Assembly: GCF_035189165.1 (NCBI RefSeq)
Contig: NZ_CP045246.1
Location: forward strand, 992,001 to 1,056,000
Direction: 5' to 3'
DNA length: 64,000 nucleotides
From: Arthrobacter sp. JZ12
GTDB lineage: Bacteria > Actinomycetota > Actinomycetes > Actinomycetales > Micrococcaceae
The notes under the pieces were generated by a model. It made no database searches. It was not told the DNA's origin and saw nothing but the letters and a program-made list of their open reading frames with translations. Below, piece by piece: positions 42,567-51,071 of the stretch (position 1 is its first letter; each line of letters starts with the position of its first letter). A program made the position numbers and the translations under genes.

Positions 42567-44909
42567 GTGAGTCCACAAGACACCAGCGCGACCAAAGACC
42601 CAGGGTTCATCGGCGGACTGCCGGTGACGTTTCCCGGTACAGCTGCGCTGAGCGGTGAGCGCGCTGCCCTCGCCAAGGAGATTGCTGCGGCACTGATGTC
42701 GGGCAACACAGCAGGCGCTGTCATCCTCGGCGAACTGGGTATCGGTAAATCAGTCCTGCTGCAACACACGTCCACCGCGCTCGCGGACCACGCGTACGTC
42801 GTGCAACTCCGTGGATCGGCTTTCGGGTCTCGAGTCCGTTATGGAGCACTGAGCTTCTTGCTCGCAGAGCTGGATGAAAACATTCTCGACCGCCCTGTCC
42901 TGATCCTCGAGGGGCTTATCGGGCTGCTTCAGGAACGTGCAGCCGGCAAACCCGTGATCCTGGCGATAGACAACGCGGACCAGTTGGACGAAAACTCCGT
43001 CATGCTGATCGGCCAGCTTGTGTCGAGCCAAACCGTGCTGATTCTTGCGAGCTGCAGGGAAGTAGCCGGTTCCGTCCACGAGTTCGCGCAGATGTGCCGG
43101 GCGAACGCTATGGAGCGGTTTGAGCTGACGCCCCTGTCTGCAGAAGACACCGGCCTGCTGTTGCGGGAAATCCTCGGTCAGCCCATGTCACGCCTCGCAA
43201 TTTCCACCCTGTACCGCCACGGTCAGGGCAATCCCAGGTGGCTTTCCCTGCTCTGCCACGACTACGTTCAGTGCGGCAAACTCGAACTCCACCAGGGTGT
43301 CTGGGTTATCACCGATCACCACTTCCAGATGCAAAGCACCACCAGGGACGCAATCTGTGAGACTGTCGCGCACCTGCCCTCCTCCCAGCGGGACCTGATC
43401 AACCTCATAGGCGCAGCGGGAGAGGTTCCGTTGGCGGCCCTGCAGCAGTACTGCGACCCGACGGACCTTGACGCCCTCCAGGAGCAGTCGCTGGTGACGA
43501 TCGGCAGCGACAGGGCGCTGACGGTCAGGCTCACCTGCAACCTCCTCCGCGAGGCGGTGCGCAGCGGAATGCTCACCAGCCGCCGGCAGGCACTCGTTCA
43601 GCAACTACGCGCGGCAGCTCCAGTACAAGCTGTTGCGGCTCACCCGCATACCCACTCAACCGACGACGGCGGTAGCCGGCAACGCGGCGAGGCCCGCGTT
43701 GCAGGGGCCCTCGCCGCGGCCCGCGAGGGGCGGTACGCCGACGTCCTGCTGCAGTTACGTGAGCACACCACCCCGGAGCTCGACGTCCTGCACCCCGAAT
43801 ACCGCACACTCGCCGTGGCCCTCGTCGCCGAAGCCCTCGCGATGACCGGCCGCATCGACGATTCGCTGGCGCTCGCCGAGAGTACTGAAGCCATCGTCGA
43901 CTCACAGCAGCACCCCGTCGCTGACCAGGCGGCACAGTGCCTGGCGAACATGCGCCTCGCTGCCGGTGTCTGGACCACCACCCCGAACTCGCGCCATGCG
44001 AGCAAACACCCGATAGCCGACAGCACCTGGTGCGAACTCGCAGACGGGCTGCTCCTGGCATTCGCCGGCAACCCACAGGAAGCACTCACCATGCTTATGC
44101 CTGCCCTACGCCAGTGTGAAGCGAGCAATCTCGCGGGACTGGGCGCGTTGGCATCAGCAGCTGTGGACTACTGCCAGGCGGTGTTGGGGCAGGGCAGCCG
44201 GCTGTCGTCGTCGTTCCTGTGGCCCGACGCCGCGGAAGTGGGCAAGAGTTCCTGGCTGGTCCGCCGGCTGACCCTGCACTTCACCATCCTCACCGGTGCA
44301 TATACGAAATCCCGTGGCCAGGCCGCTGAGGAGTTGCTGGCGCTCAGCAGGAAGGACCATGCTCTGGGCGTCAGCGCCTTCGAGTTGCTGAGCCTCTCCA
44401 GTGCGTTGCGGCTAGGTGAGGCGCGCGCCATCGAACCGCTGCTGACCGTAAGCGCCCGTTGCCAGGGAGACTTTGCCAGGCTCTGCGAGCTGTACGCCAA
44501 GGGGATGGACAACTTCGACCTTCAGCTGATGCTGCAGGCGATGGAGGAAGCGCGCAGCCTCGACTACCGGTCCTTCTCCCAGGACGCCGCGGAGACAGCC
44601 CTCCAGTTCGCTGCGGAGACCCGCCGTCGAAGCGATAGTCGACTGGCGCACCGGAGGGTCGACGCAACCCTCACCGACCTCCGGGAACATGGGCGCCGGG
44701 AGAGCATACTGAACAGCCTGACCGCCCGTGAGGCCGAGGTTGTGCGAATGATCGCGGAGGGAAAAAGCAACAAGGAGATTGCCGCGCATCTGGATGTCTC
44801 CGTCCGCACCGTGGAAGGACACCTCTATCAGGTCTACTCGAAGCTTCATGTCCGAAACAGGGAGGAACTTGCACGGCTGCTGGCCGCTGACCAGGGCCGG
44901 ATCACGTGA
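42567..44909 (+). CDS. LAL-type regulator 3: AAA-ATPase with C-terminal LuxR helix-turn-helix
   Basis: A 780-residue regulator of the same class as the pair at 16.7-22.1 kb, but about 100 residues shorter in the helical-repeat region. Walker A is LGELGIGKS at about 54-62 and Walker B VILAIDNADQLDE. The C-terminal domain is LTAREAEVVRMIAEGKSNKEI with SVRTVEGHLYQVYSKLHV. The start is GTG 42567 because GAGGGAGA lies 6 bp before it; an ATG at 42531 has no site. It is divergent from the TasA-like operon and overlaps the next LAL gene by 4 bp, which makes both candidate regulators of that operon. Confidence 0.9.
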   Translation: MSPQDTSATKDPGFIGGLPVTFPGTAALSGERAALAKEIAAALMSGNTAGAVILGELGIGKSVLLQHTSTALADHAYVVQLRGSAFGSRVRYGALSFLLAELDENILDRPVLILEGLIGLLQERAAGKPVILAIDNADQLDENSVMLIGQLVSSQTVLILASCREVAGSVHEFAQMCRANAMERFELTPLSAEDTGLLLREILGQPMSRLAISTLYRHGQGNPRWLSLLCHDYVQCGKLELHQGVWVITDHHFQMQSTTRDAICETVAHLPSSQRDLINLIGAAGEVPLAALQQYCDPTDLDALQEQSLVTIGSDRALTVRLTCNLLREAVRSGMLTSRRQALVQQLRAAAPVQAVAAHPHTHSTDDGGSRQRGEARVAGALAAAREGRYADVLLQLREHTTPELDVLHPEYRTLAVALVAEALAMTGRIDDSLALAESTEAIVDSQQHPVADQAAQCLANMRLAAGVWTTTPNSRHASKHPIADSTWCELADGLLLAFAGNPQEALTMLMPALRQCEASNLAGLGALASAAVDYCQAVLGQGSRLSSSFLWPDAAEVGKSSWLVRRLTLHFTILTGAYTKSRGQAAEELLALSRKDHALGVSAFELLSLSSALRLGEARAIEPLLTVSARCQGDFARLCELYAKGMDNFDLQLMLQAMEEARSLDYRSFSQDAAETALQFAAETRRRSDSRLAHRRVDATLTDLREHGRRESILNSLTAREAEVVRMIAEGKSNKEIAAHLDVSVRTVEGHLYQVYSKLHVRNREELARLLAADQGRIT

Positions 44910-47536
44910 CGGTCGGGGACGGGACCACTGAACTCGTCGGACGGGAAGACGTTGTCGAATCAATAGCCGACAGTCTCCGGTCGGGTGTAAGTGGAGCAGC
45001 GGTCTTCGGGGAAGTCGGTATGGGGAAGTCGGCGTTGGTCGATGTGCTGGTTCGGCGGTTCGAAAGTGAGATGCTGGTATTCCACCTTCGCGCCAGCGCG
45101 GCGTTAGGAAGCATTCCCTATGGCGCGCTCTCGCAATTTGTGCACGGGCTGGAGGAAAGCGAGCTCAGCTCCCCGCTGATAGTGCTGCGGCGGTTGAAAA
45201 GCCGCTTCCAAAAGCTTCAGGAGACGGACGGCCGACCGGTGCTGCTCATCGTCGATGACGCCCATGAACTGGACGAGAGCAGTAGCCACATCCTGGAGCA
45301 ACTCCTCATGGCAGGGACCGTCCGGCTCCTGGTACTGGGCAGGGACCACGCGTCTAACGAGGGTGTCTTCGCGCTGAGTCGGGATGGGCTCCTGGCGTGC
45401 TTCGAACTGTCTCCACTTTCGGAGGAGGACGTCCGGACCTATACCGAACGGGAAGTCGGGGGCCAGGTTGCGGCTGGCACGATCACTATGATCGCGGACT
45501 GGTCGGGAGGGAATCCGTATCTCATGCGGGCGATGGTCTCCCACGGTCTGCGCACCGGCCAACTCGAGGAGGTCAATGGCGTCTGGGTGGCGACGAGCAG
45601 GACGGAACAGATCGATCCCTTCCTCACCAACCTTGTCAAGGAACTGCTGCAGCGCTGCAGCCCGGCGGAGTGGTACCTCATCCAGACGGTTGCCCTGCTG
45701 GAACCGGTCACCCTCTCAGTCCTCGCGGAGCTGATCGACATTAGCCTGGTAACCCTTCTGATTGACTGCGGCCTGCTCAACCTGGCGGATGAAGGAACAG
45801 AACAGGTGACCAACCGATACCCGCTCTGCGCTGACGTGGCCCGGCGCGGAGTACCGGTGGGCCGCAGCCGCGAGCTCCGGGAGCAGGCACAACGGCTCGT
45901 GGGGAATTCCCTGCCCGAAACCATTGGTCTGATGCGCTGGGTCCATTGGTCGTTGGACATAGGTGAAGCTGTCGATGATCTGGACCTGCTCAACGCCGCG
46001 GGACTGGCCAACATCAGCTTCGACCCAAAAGCGGCCCTGCGCTTCGCCTCCGCCGTGGTGTCCCCCGAGCGGAAAGCGGAGGCGCAGATGCAATCCGCCT
46101 ACGCCCACATGTGCACGGACGAGATTGATGCGGCGCTTGAAGAGGTCGAGGAGGCTCTCGCATCGGCCGCGGACGGGGAAACTCTGGATTCAGCTGCTCT
46201 GGTGGCGGCTGCTATCGCACTGCACACGGGCCGAGCCGGTGCCGCCGTCGCATCCGTTGCCGACGCATGGGAGAGCGCCCGGGCCCGGCTTGCCCCCGCA
46301 GACCAAGGCAGCACCCTCACGGGTACCATTCTGCGTCTGTACTCCGAACACCTGGCCGGCCGTCACACGCGCACGCTCGGGACGCTGGAGGACCTCGTAT
46401 CCGCCGGCCTCGGAACCAGTCGTGAGCAGATGCTGGCCCGGATCCTACTTGCAGAAGCCCTCGATGCCGTGGGCCGAACAGACGACGGAGTGGACATCGC
46501 GTTACACGCGGGAGCCCTCCTTCGATCGGACCCGACTCTGGCAGCCTTTTACCCCTCGGCGCTATTCCGTTGCGTTCTCACTGTGCTGCGTGCAGGAAGG
46601 CACGACGACGCCATCCGATTCATCGACAAATGCTCGTTGACCGCGCCTCCCCGGTATATCTACTACGGCGGAGAGGCGCCGGCCCTCCGCGGTATCGCAC
46701 TCATCCGGGGCGGTCACGTCAGTGAAGGATTGTCGTACCTGACCGGTGGCATCGCGGCCCTCCGCAAGAGCGACGCTGCGCTCATGCTGCCGTACGCCGT
46801 CGGGCATGCCGCCTTCGCCATGATGCTGCTCGGCGACAGGGCCGGTTCCCGGCGCCTCGCTGCGGACTTTGAGGCGCTGCAGAACCCGGGCCCCGAATCC
46901 GAACACATGATCGCCCGCGGATACATCGCAGCTGCGCTGGAGGGGTTGAACTCGCCGGACAACCCCGCTCTCCTGACCCTGGCCGAACGGGCACGCGCTG
47001 GCGGCATGGCAGCGGCGGAGCGGAAGCTCCTCGAATTGCTGACCCTGCTCGGCGGGTCCAGCCACCTTGACCGGATGGCGGAGTTGGCCGAGGGGCTGCA
47101 GGGTGAAACCGGGCGTGCCCTTCATTTCATCGCCAAGGCCCTCCTTGAGGGGAGTCCCGATGTGATGGTCGAGGCCGCGGGTAGGGCCGACGCCGCCGGC
47201 CTGCCGCTACTGGGCGCCGAATGCCTGGCCCGCGCGGCACATGCATACGCGGAGCAGGGCCTGTCCAGGATGGAACGGGCTACCCTGCAGCAGCTCAAAC
47301 GCCACCCCGCCGGGTTGCCGAAGGCGCGCACCGACCTGAGGAAGGTCGCAGCTGTCTCGCTGACTTCGCGCGAGCGGGAGATTGTGCGTCTGGTCCTGGA
47401 AGGTCTGACGAACCACGCAATCGCCGAAAGCCTCACAGTTTCCACCCGGACAGTAGAAGGCCATCTCTATCGCATCTACATGAAGCTCGGGATCACGCGA
47501 AGGGACGAGCTCTCACAGGACCATCTCGAGAGCTGA
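44906..47536 (+). CDS. LAL-type regulator 4: AAA-ATPase with C-terminal LuxR helix-turn-helix
   Basis: An 876-residue regulator starting at a GTG inside the stop of the preceding LAL gene. The opening ELVGREDVVESI aligns with DLVGREDLIEEI of LAL regulator 2, to which it looks closest. Walker A FGEVGMGKS (34-42), Walker B VLLIVDDAHELDE, WSGGNPYLMRAMVSHG after the ATPase core. The LuxR domain is LTSREREIVRLVLEGLTNHAI with STRTVEGHLYRIYMKLGI. It is the last gene before a 455-bp gap and the diaminobutyrate genes. Hetero-oligomer formation with regulator 3 is plausible from the coupling but not shown. Confidence 0.9.
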   Translation: MTVGDGTTELVGREDVVESIADSLRSGVSGAAVFGEVGMGKSALVDVLVRRFESEMLVFHLRASAALGSIPYGALSQFVHGLEESELSSPLIVLRRLKSRFQKLQETDGRPVLLIVDDAHELDESSSHILEQLLMAGTVRLLVLGRDHASNEGVFALSRDGLLACFELSPLSEEDVRTYTEREVGGQVAAGTITMIADWSGGNPYLMRAMVSHGLRTGQLEEVNGVWVATSRTEQIDPFLTNLVKELLQRCSPAEWYLIQTVALLEPVTLSVLAELIDISLVTLLIDCGLLNLADEGTEQVTNRYPLCADVARRGVPVGRSRELREQAQRLVGNSLPETIGLMRWVHWSLDIGEAVDDLDLLNAAGLANISFDPKAALRFASAVVSPERKAEAQMQSAYAHMCTDEIDAALEEVEEALASAADGETLDSAALVAAAIALHTGRAGAAVASVADAWESARARLAPADQGSTLTGTILRLYSEHLAGRHTRTLGTLEDLVSAGLGTSREQMLARILLAEALDAVGRTDDGVDIALHAGALLRSDPTLAAFYPSALFRCVLTVLRAGRHDDAIRFIDKCSLTAPPRYIYYGGEAPALRGIALIRGGHVSEGLSYLTGGIAALRKSDAALMLPYAVGHAAFAMMLLGDRAGSRRLAADFEALQNPGPESEHMIARGYIAAALEGLNSPDNPALLTLAERARAGGMAAAERKLLELLTLLGGSSHLDRMAELAEGLQGETGRALHFIAKALLEGSPDVMVEAAGRADAAGLPLLGAECLARAAHAYAEQGLSRMERATLQQLKRHPAGLPKARTDLRKVAAVSLTSREREIVRLVLEGLTNHAIAESLTVSTRTVEGHLYRIYMKLGITRRDELSQDHLES

Positions 47537-47991
47537 AACCGGCGCTCCTTAGAGTAGGTAATTGCCATTTTCCAAGTAGTCGATCGAGTAAGGCCGGACC
47601 GGCACCTGCAGGGCGGTTTCCCAAGTCGAGTGGGGCTTACGCGGGTATGGCGCATGGCGAATTTCTAAGCTGAATTCAGGCTCACCGCCACCGCTTCGTC
47701 TCAAGCAATGGGGCCAAACGAAGAGGCAGGGCAACGGCGCTCTGGTTGTGGATGAGCCGCTCGATGGATATCGGGAGTTCAGCGCGGAAGGGGGAAGCGA
47801 TGGCTGAGGGAGATCCTCGATAGAGAGCACGGCAGGCCTTGACGGCGGCTGTAGACGAATGCAGACCCTCGCTTCGAACGAGGAAACCTGAAGCCCGTTT
47901 CACACATGGTCAGCATCAGACCATCAGATTGTTCAATGCTCAGTTCCCCAGGGGAACCCAAGGGGAGGCTGGCGGCACCCAAGGGAGAGAC
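47537..47991 (+). promoter_or_regulatory. Long leader region of the diaminobutyrate genes, with a 15-bp palindrome
   Basis: About 455 bases without a convincing gene. Small frames on both strands lack coding character. Just upstream of the ribosome site is GTTCCCC-A-GGGGAAC (47943-47957), a perfect 7-bp palindrome 35 bp before the start, a likely regulator site. GTAATTGCCA near 47558 recurs reversed in the loop of the hairpin at 50739-50779. The promoter itself cannot be placed with confidence. Confidence 0.5.
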
Positions 47992-49299
47992 ATGGGAGAC
48001 ATCTTCGCGTCCGTGGAGTCCGAAGTTCGCAGCTACTGCCGGGAGTGGGATACGGTTTTCGACCGAGCCGCCGGGGAATGGTTGTACAGCGAGGACGGTA
48101 GGAAGTACATCGACTTCTTCTCCGGTGCCGGCGCACTCAATTATGGGCACAACAATCCACTCCTCCTCGAACCGCTGATCGCATATTTGCGATCGGGGTC
48201 GGTGATTCACTCGCTGGACATGAAGACGACGGCGAAACGCCGTTTCCTGGAGATGTTCCAGGAACTCATCCTCGTTCCGCGTGATCTGGACTACAAGGTC
48301 ATGTTCACCGGTCCCACCGGAACAAACAGCGTCGAGGCGGCGCTGAAGCTGGCCCGTAAGGTAACCGGCCGGCACCATGTACTGAGTTTCACCAACGCTT
48401 TCCACGGGATGACTCTCGGCGCGCTGGCGGTGACCGGGAACTCCATGAAGCGCCAAGGAGCAGGAATACCCCTTAACAACACCTCGAGCATTCCGTACGA
48501 CGGGTTCCTCAACGGACAGCCGGACGATTTGCTGTGGCTGCGGTGCGCGCTGGAGGACAGCGGATCCGGAATGGATAAACCGGCTGCGGTCATCGTAGAG
48601 ACTGTTCAGGGCGAGGGAGGCGTAAGGGCGGCCAGGGCAAGCTGGTTGCGTGCCCTCTCCGACCTCTGCCGCCATCACGAGGTTCTCCTCATCGTCGATG
48701 ACGTCCAGGCAGGGTGTGGACGCACAGGTACGTTCTTCAGCTTTGAAGAAGCGGGGATCCAACCGGACATTGTCTGCATGTCGAAGTCGCTTTCCGGTTT
48801 CGGGCTGCCGCTTGCTGTAACCCTGTTCAGGCCTGACCTTGACATTTGGAAGCCGGGCGAGCACAACGGAACCTTCCGCGGCCATAACCCAGCCTTCGTC
48901 ACTGGAGCTGCCGCGCTGGAGAACTATTGGAACGGGCGGGAGTTCGAATCGCAGATCGCTGCACGGGCGGCTCAACTGCACGCCGGCCTGGCGACAGTTG
49001 CAGGCAAGATCGAGGGTTCCCACGTCCGCGGGCGAGGGCTGCTGGCCGGGATCTACTGTCCGGACGCGGCAACGGCACGTAATGTATCTGCCGTTTCGTT
49101 CGCCTCCGGTTTGCTCGTGGAAACTTCCGGGCCACAGGGAGAAGTCGTCAAAGTCATGCCACCGCTGACAATCAGTGCTGAGAGCATGGCGTACGGACTC
49201 GACATCCTCTGCGAGGCGGTCCGCTCGGTAACCGGCGAGCTGCTCGACCCCATGCCGCGGATTCACCGCAGGGAAGTCACGGGGGTAGGCACACGATGA
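47992..49299 (+). CDS. Diaminobutyrate--2-oxoglutarate transaminase (EctB-like)
   Basis: A 435-residue class III aminotransferase. It converts L-aspartate semialdehyde and glutamate to L-2,4-diaminobutyrate and 2-oxoglutarate, using PLP. The pattern FSGAGALNYGHNNP, FTGPTGTNSVEAALKLAR, IVETVQGEGG, VDDVQAGCGRTG (Asp236) and the PLP lysine in SKSLSGFGLP (Lys265) is that of EctB and its siderophore relatives. The start ATG 47992 follows AAGGGAG. It overlaps an aspartokinase gene by 4 bp. Ectoine clusters would have ectA before and ectC after; neither is here. So diaminobutyrate may be the end product or feed a gene elsewhere. Confidence 0.88.
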   Translation: MGDIFASVESEVRSYCREWDTVFDRAAGEWLYSEDGRKYIDFFSGAGALNYGHNNPLLLEPLIAYLRSGSVIHSLDMKTTAKRRFLEMFQELILVPRDLDYKVMFTGPTGTNSVEAALKLARKVTGRHHVLSFTNAFHGMTLGALAVTGNSMKRQGAGIPLNNTSSIPYDGFLNGQPDDLLWLRCALEDSGSGMDKPAAVIVETVQGEGGVRAARASWLRALSDLCRHHEVLLIVDDVQAGCGRTGTFFSFEEAGIQPDIVCMSKSLSGFGLPLAVTLFRPDLDIWKPGEHNGTFRGHNPAFVTGAAALENYWNGREFESQIAARAAQLHAGLATVAGKIEGSHVRGRGLLAGIYCPDAATARNVSAVSFASGLLVETSGPQGEVVKVMPPLTISAESMAYGLDILCEAVRSVTGELLDPMPRIHRREVTGVGTR

Positions 49300-50735
49300 C
49301 CTCACTCGACCGTATGGGCGAATCGGATGCGCGGGGTGTGGAGGACAGGGTATTCCCGCGCAGCGAGGTTCCCATCAGAGAGCTGCTGCCCCCGGACAAC
49401 CTGCCAGTAGGGATGGGGATGACGGGACCAGCGACGAACGTACTGGTGCAGAAATATGGAGGATCGTCGGTCGCCGACCCCGCAGGTATCAAGCGTGCTG
49501 CCCAACGGATATACGACGCACAGGCTTCCGGGTACCAAGTGGTTGCGGTGGTGTCCGCAATGGGCGACACCACCGACGAGCTGCTGGACCTGGCGGCCAG
49601 CATTTCCCCCCATCCCCGCGCCCGGGAGCTTGACACCCTCATGACCACAGGCGAGCTTGTGTCTGCGGCTTTGCTGGCGATCGCGTTGGCCGACCTCGGA
49701 GCCGATGTGCGCACGTTTACGGGCACGGAGGCCGGCCTCATCACGGATGATCGCCACGGAAAGGCGCGCATTACGGACGTGAAGCCGCGCCGGATCCAGG
49801 CCTGTCTCGAACGTGGACAGATCGCCGTCGTGGCGGGGTTCCAGGGTATTAGCGGCAACGAGGGAGTGGTAACCACCCTGGGGAGGGGAGGCTCCGACCT
49901 CACCGCCGTCGCGCTCGCGGCAGCTCTGGGTTGCGTTTGCGAGATCTACACGGATGTTGACGGTATCTATACGGCAGATCCACGGATTGTCCCAAGAGCG
50001 CGAAAGCTTGACGTGCTCTCCAGCGAGGAGATGCTTGAGCTCGCCGCCTCGGGAGCCAAGGTGCTGCACCTCCGCTGCATCGAATACGCCCGCCGCTTCG
50101 GTGTTCCCATTCACGTTCGCTCCTCGTTCGTGCAGAAACGGGGAACCATGATCATGCCGAACGTGCATAGGCAGGCAGTGGACGCGAAACCGGGGGAGCG
50201 GACACTCATATCCGGCGTCGAAAGTTCCAACTCTGCCGCGCGGATCACCGTGGCGGGCGTCCCCGACTGTTCCCAGACCATAGGGCAGGTACTGATGGAC
50301 CTTGCCGCGTCGGGGGTGCACGTAGAGATGGTCGCCCGACACCCGCGAGCTACGGAGGCAAATCTCGCCGACGTAACCCTTACCCTGCCCGCCGCGGAAC
50401 TGCGCGCAGCAATAGCAGCACTGGCGGCGGACCGGAACCGTATCGGTTTCGAAGCACTTCAGCACAACGATGAGATGGGCAGGGTCTGGCTGAACGGGCT
50501 GGGAATGCGCTCGTGCCCCGATCCTTTCCATACCTTTTTCAAGGCACTCAACCACGCCGGCATCAGCGTGGAGCTGGTCTCCATGTCTGAATTGTCCATT
50601 GCCGCCGCCGTGCCGGCCGAACAGCTCACCGAGGCCGTCAATGCCTTGAAGGCGGCATTCGACCTGACGCCGCCCGAGCAGGTGCCGGAAATCAGAGACG
50701 CGTCCGCCCGCGTCCGTGCAGCCGTGCTGGGGTAG
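49296..50735 (+). CDS. Aspartokinase coupled to the diaminobutyrate transaminase
   Basis: A 479-residue aspartate kinase, which makes aspartyl phosphate, the first step to aspartate semialdehyde. The kinase domain starts at about residue 47 with VLVQKYGGSSVAD; FQGISGNEGVVTTLGRGGSD and EIYTDVDGIYTADPR follow. Two ACT domains lie at about 310-460. It starts ATG 49296 overlapping the transaminase stop, which gives an unusual 40-residue N-terminal extension (RVFPRSEVPIREL and so on). Internal ATGs at 49413 and 49419 would give a standard N-terminus; translation coupling favours the long form. It supplies the substrate of the neighbour through an aspartate semialdehyde dehydrogenase encoded elsewhere, as Ask_Ect does in ectoine clusters. 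Confidence 0.88.
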   Translation: MTSLDRMGESDARGVEDRVFPRSEVPIRELLPPDNLPVGMGMTGPATNVLVQKYGGSSVADPAGIKRAAQRIYDAQASGYQVVAVVSAMGDTTDELLDLAASISPHPRARELDTLMTTGELVSAALLAIALADLGADVRTFTGTEAGLITDDRHGKARITDVKPRRIQACLERGQIAVVAGFQGISGNEGVVTTLGRGGSDLTAVALAAALGCVCEIYTDVDGIYTADPRIVPRARKLDVLSSEEMLELAASGAKVLHLRCIEYARRFGVPIHVRSSFVQKRGTMIMPNVHRQAVDAKPGERTLISGVESSNSAARITVAGVPDCSQTIGQVLMDLAASGVHVEMVARHPRATEANLADVTLTLPAAELRAAIAALAADRNRIGFEALQHNDEMGRVWLNGLGMRSCPDPFHTFFKALNHAGISVELVSMSELSIAAAVPAEQLTEAVNALKAAFDLTPPEQVPEIRDASARVRAAVLG

Positions 50736-50738
50736 GCA

Positions 50739-50779
50739 CGCCCCGAAACACGAGTGGCAATTACTCGTGTTTCGGGGCG
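50739..50779. terminator. 17-bp perfect hairpin after the aspartokinase gene
   Basis: CGCCCCGAAACACGAGT (50739-50755) and ACTCGTGTTTCGGGGCG (50763-50779) are perfect reverse complements around a 7-nt loop, 4 bp after the stop codon. It probably ends transcription from both sides although there is no T-run. Its right arm shares TACTCGTGTTT (50762-50772) with the sequence after LAL regulator 2. Confidence 0.75.
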
Positions 50780-51071
50780 GACTGGCTGCCTACTGTTGAT
50801 TACGGCTGGAGGGCGGACATGCCCCTTTTGAAAGCGGGGCTTCTGAGCGGGTCGGCAGCAGCTTCGTCCATGTGGCGAGGGTGAGCTCCCGTGCTGCTGC
50901 CGGCCTTCAGAAGCTGCAAGGCCCCGCGCGGTTACCCGGTGGTAAAGTCGTACCCGTCCATGGCGGGCCGATCACCTGTCGCGACGCTACCGATACCCCG
51001 TGGACTTCAATGCCGAAACGGGGTGCGGCGCGAACCGCCCCGCCGTGGAGACCGAGAAGTATGGAGAACAT
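50780..51071. other. Non-coding region upstream of deoC
   Basis: About 290 bases with no gene. A small GC hairpin GCCCC-TTTTGAAAGC-GGGGC lies near 50821-50840, and GCAGCAGC near 50861 can pair with GCTGCTGC near 50892. It should contain the deoC promoter. Confidence 0.4.

Noticed and set aside
47537..47991. Small gene in the gap before the diaminobutyrate transaminase
   Set aside because: Short frames on both strands lack ribosome sites, have mixed codon use and no recognisable product.
47992..50735. Complete ectoine cluster
   Set aside because: No EctA acetyltransferase or EctC synthase reads from either strand between 47.5 and 51 kb.
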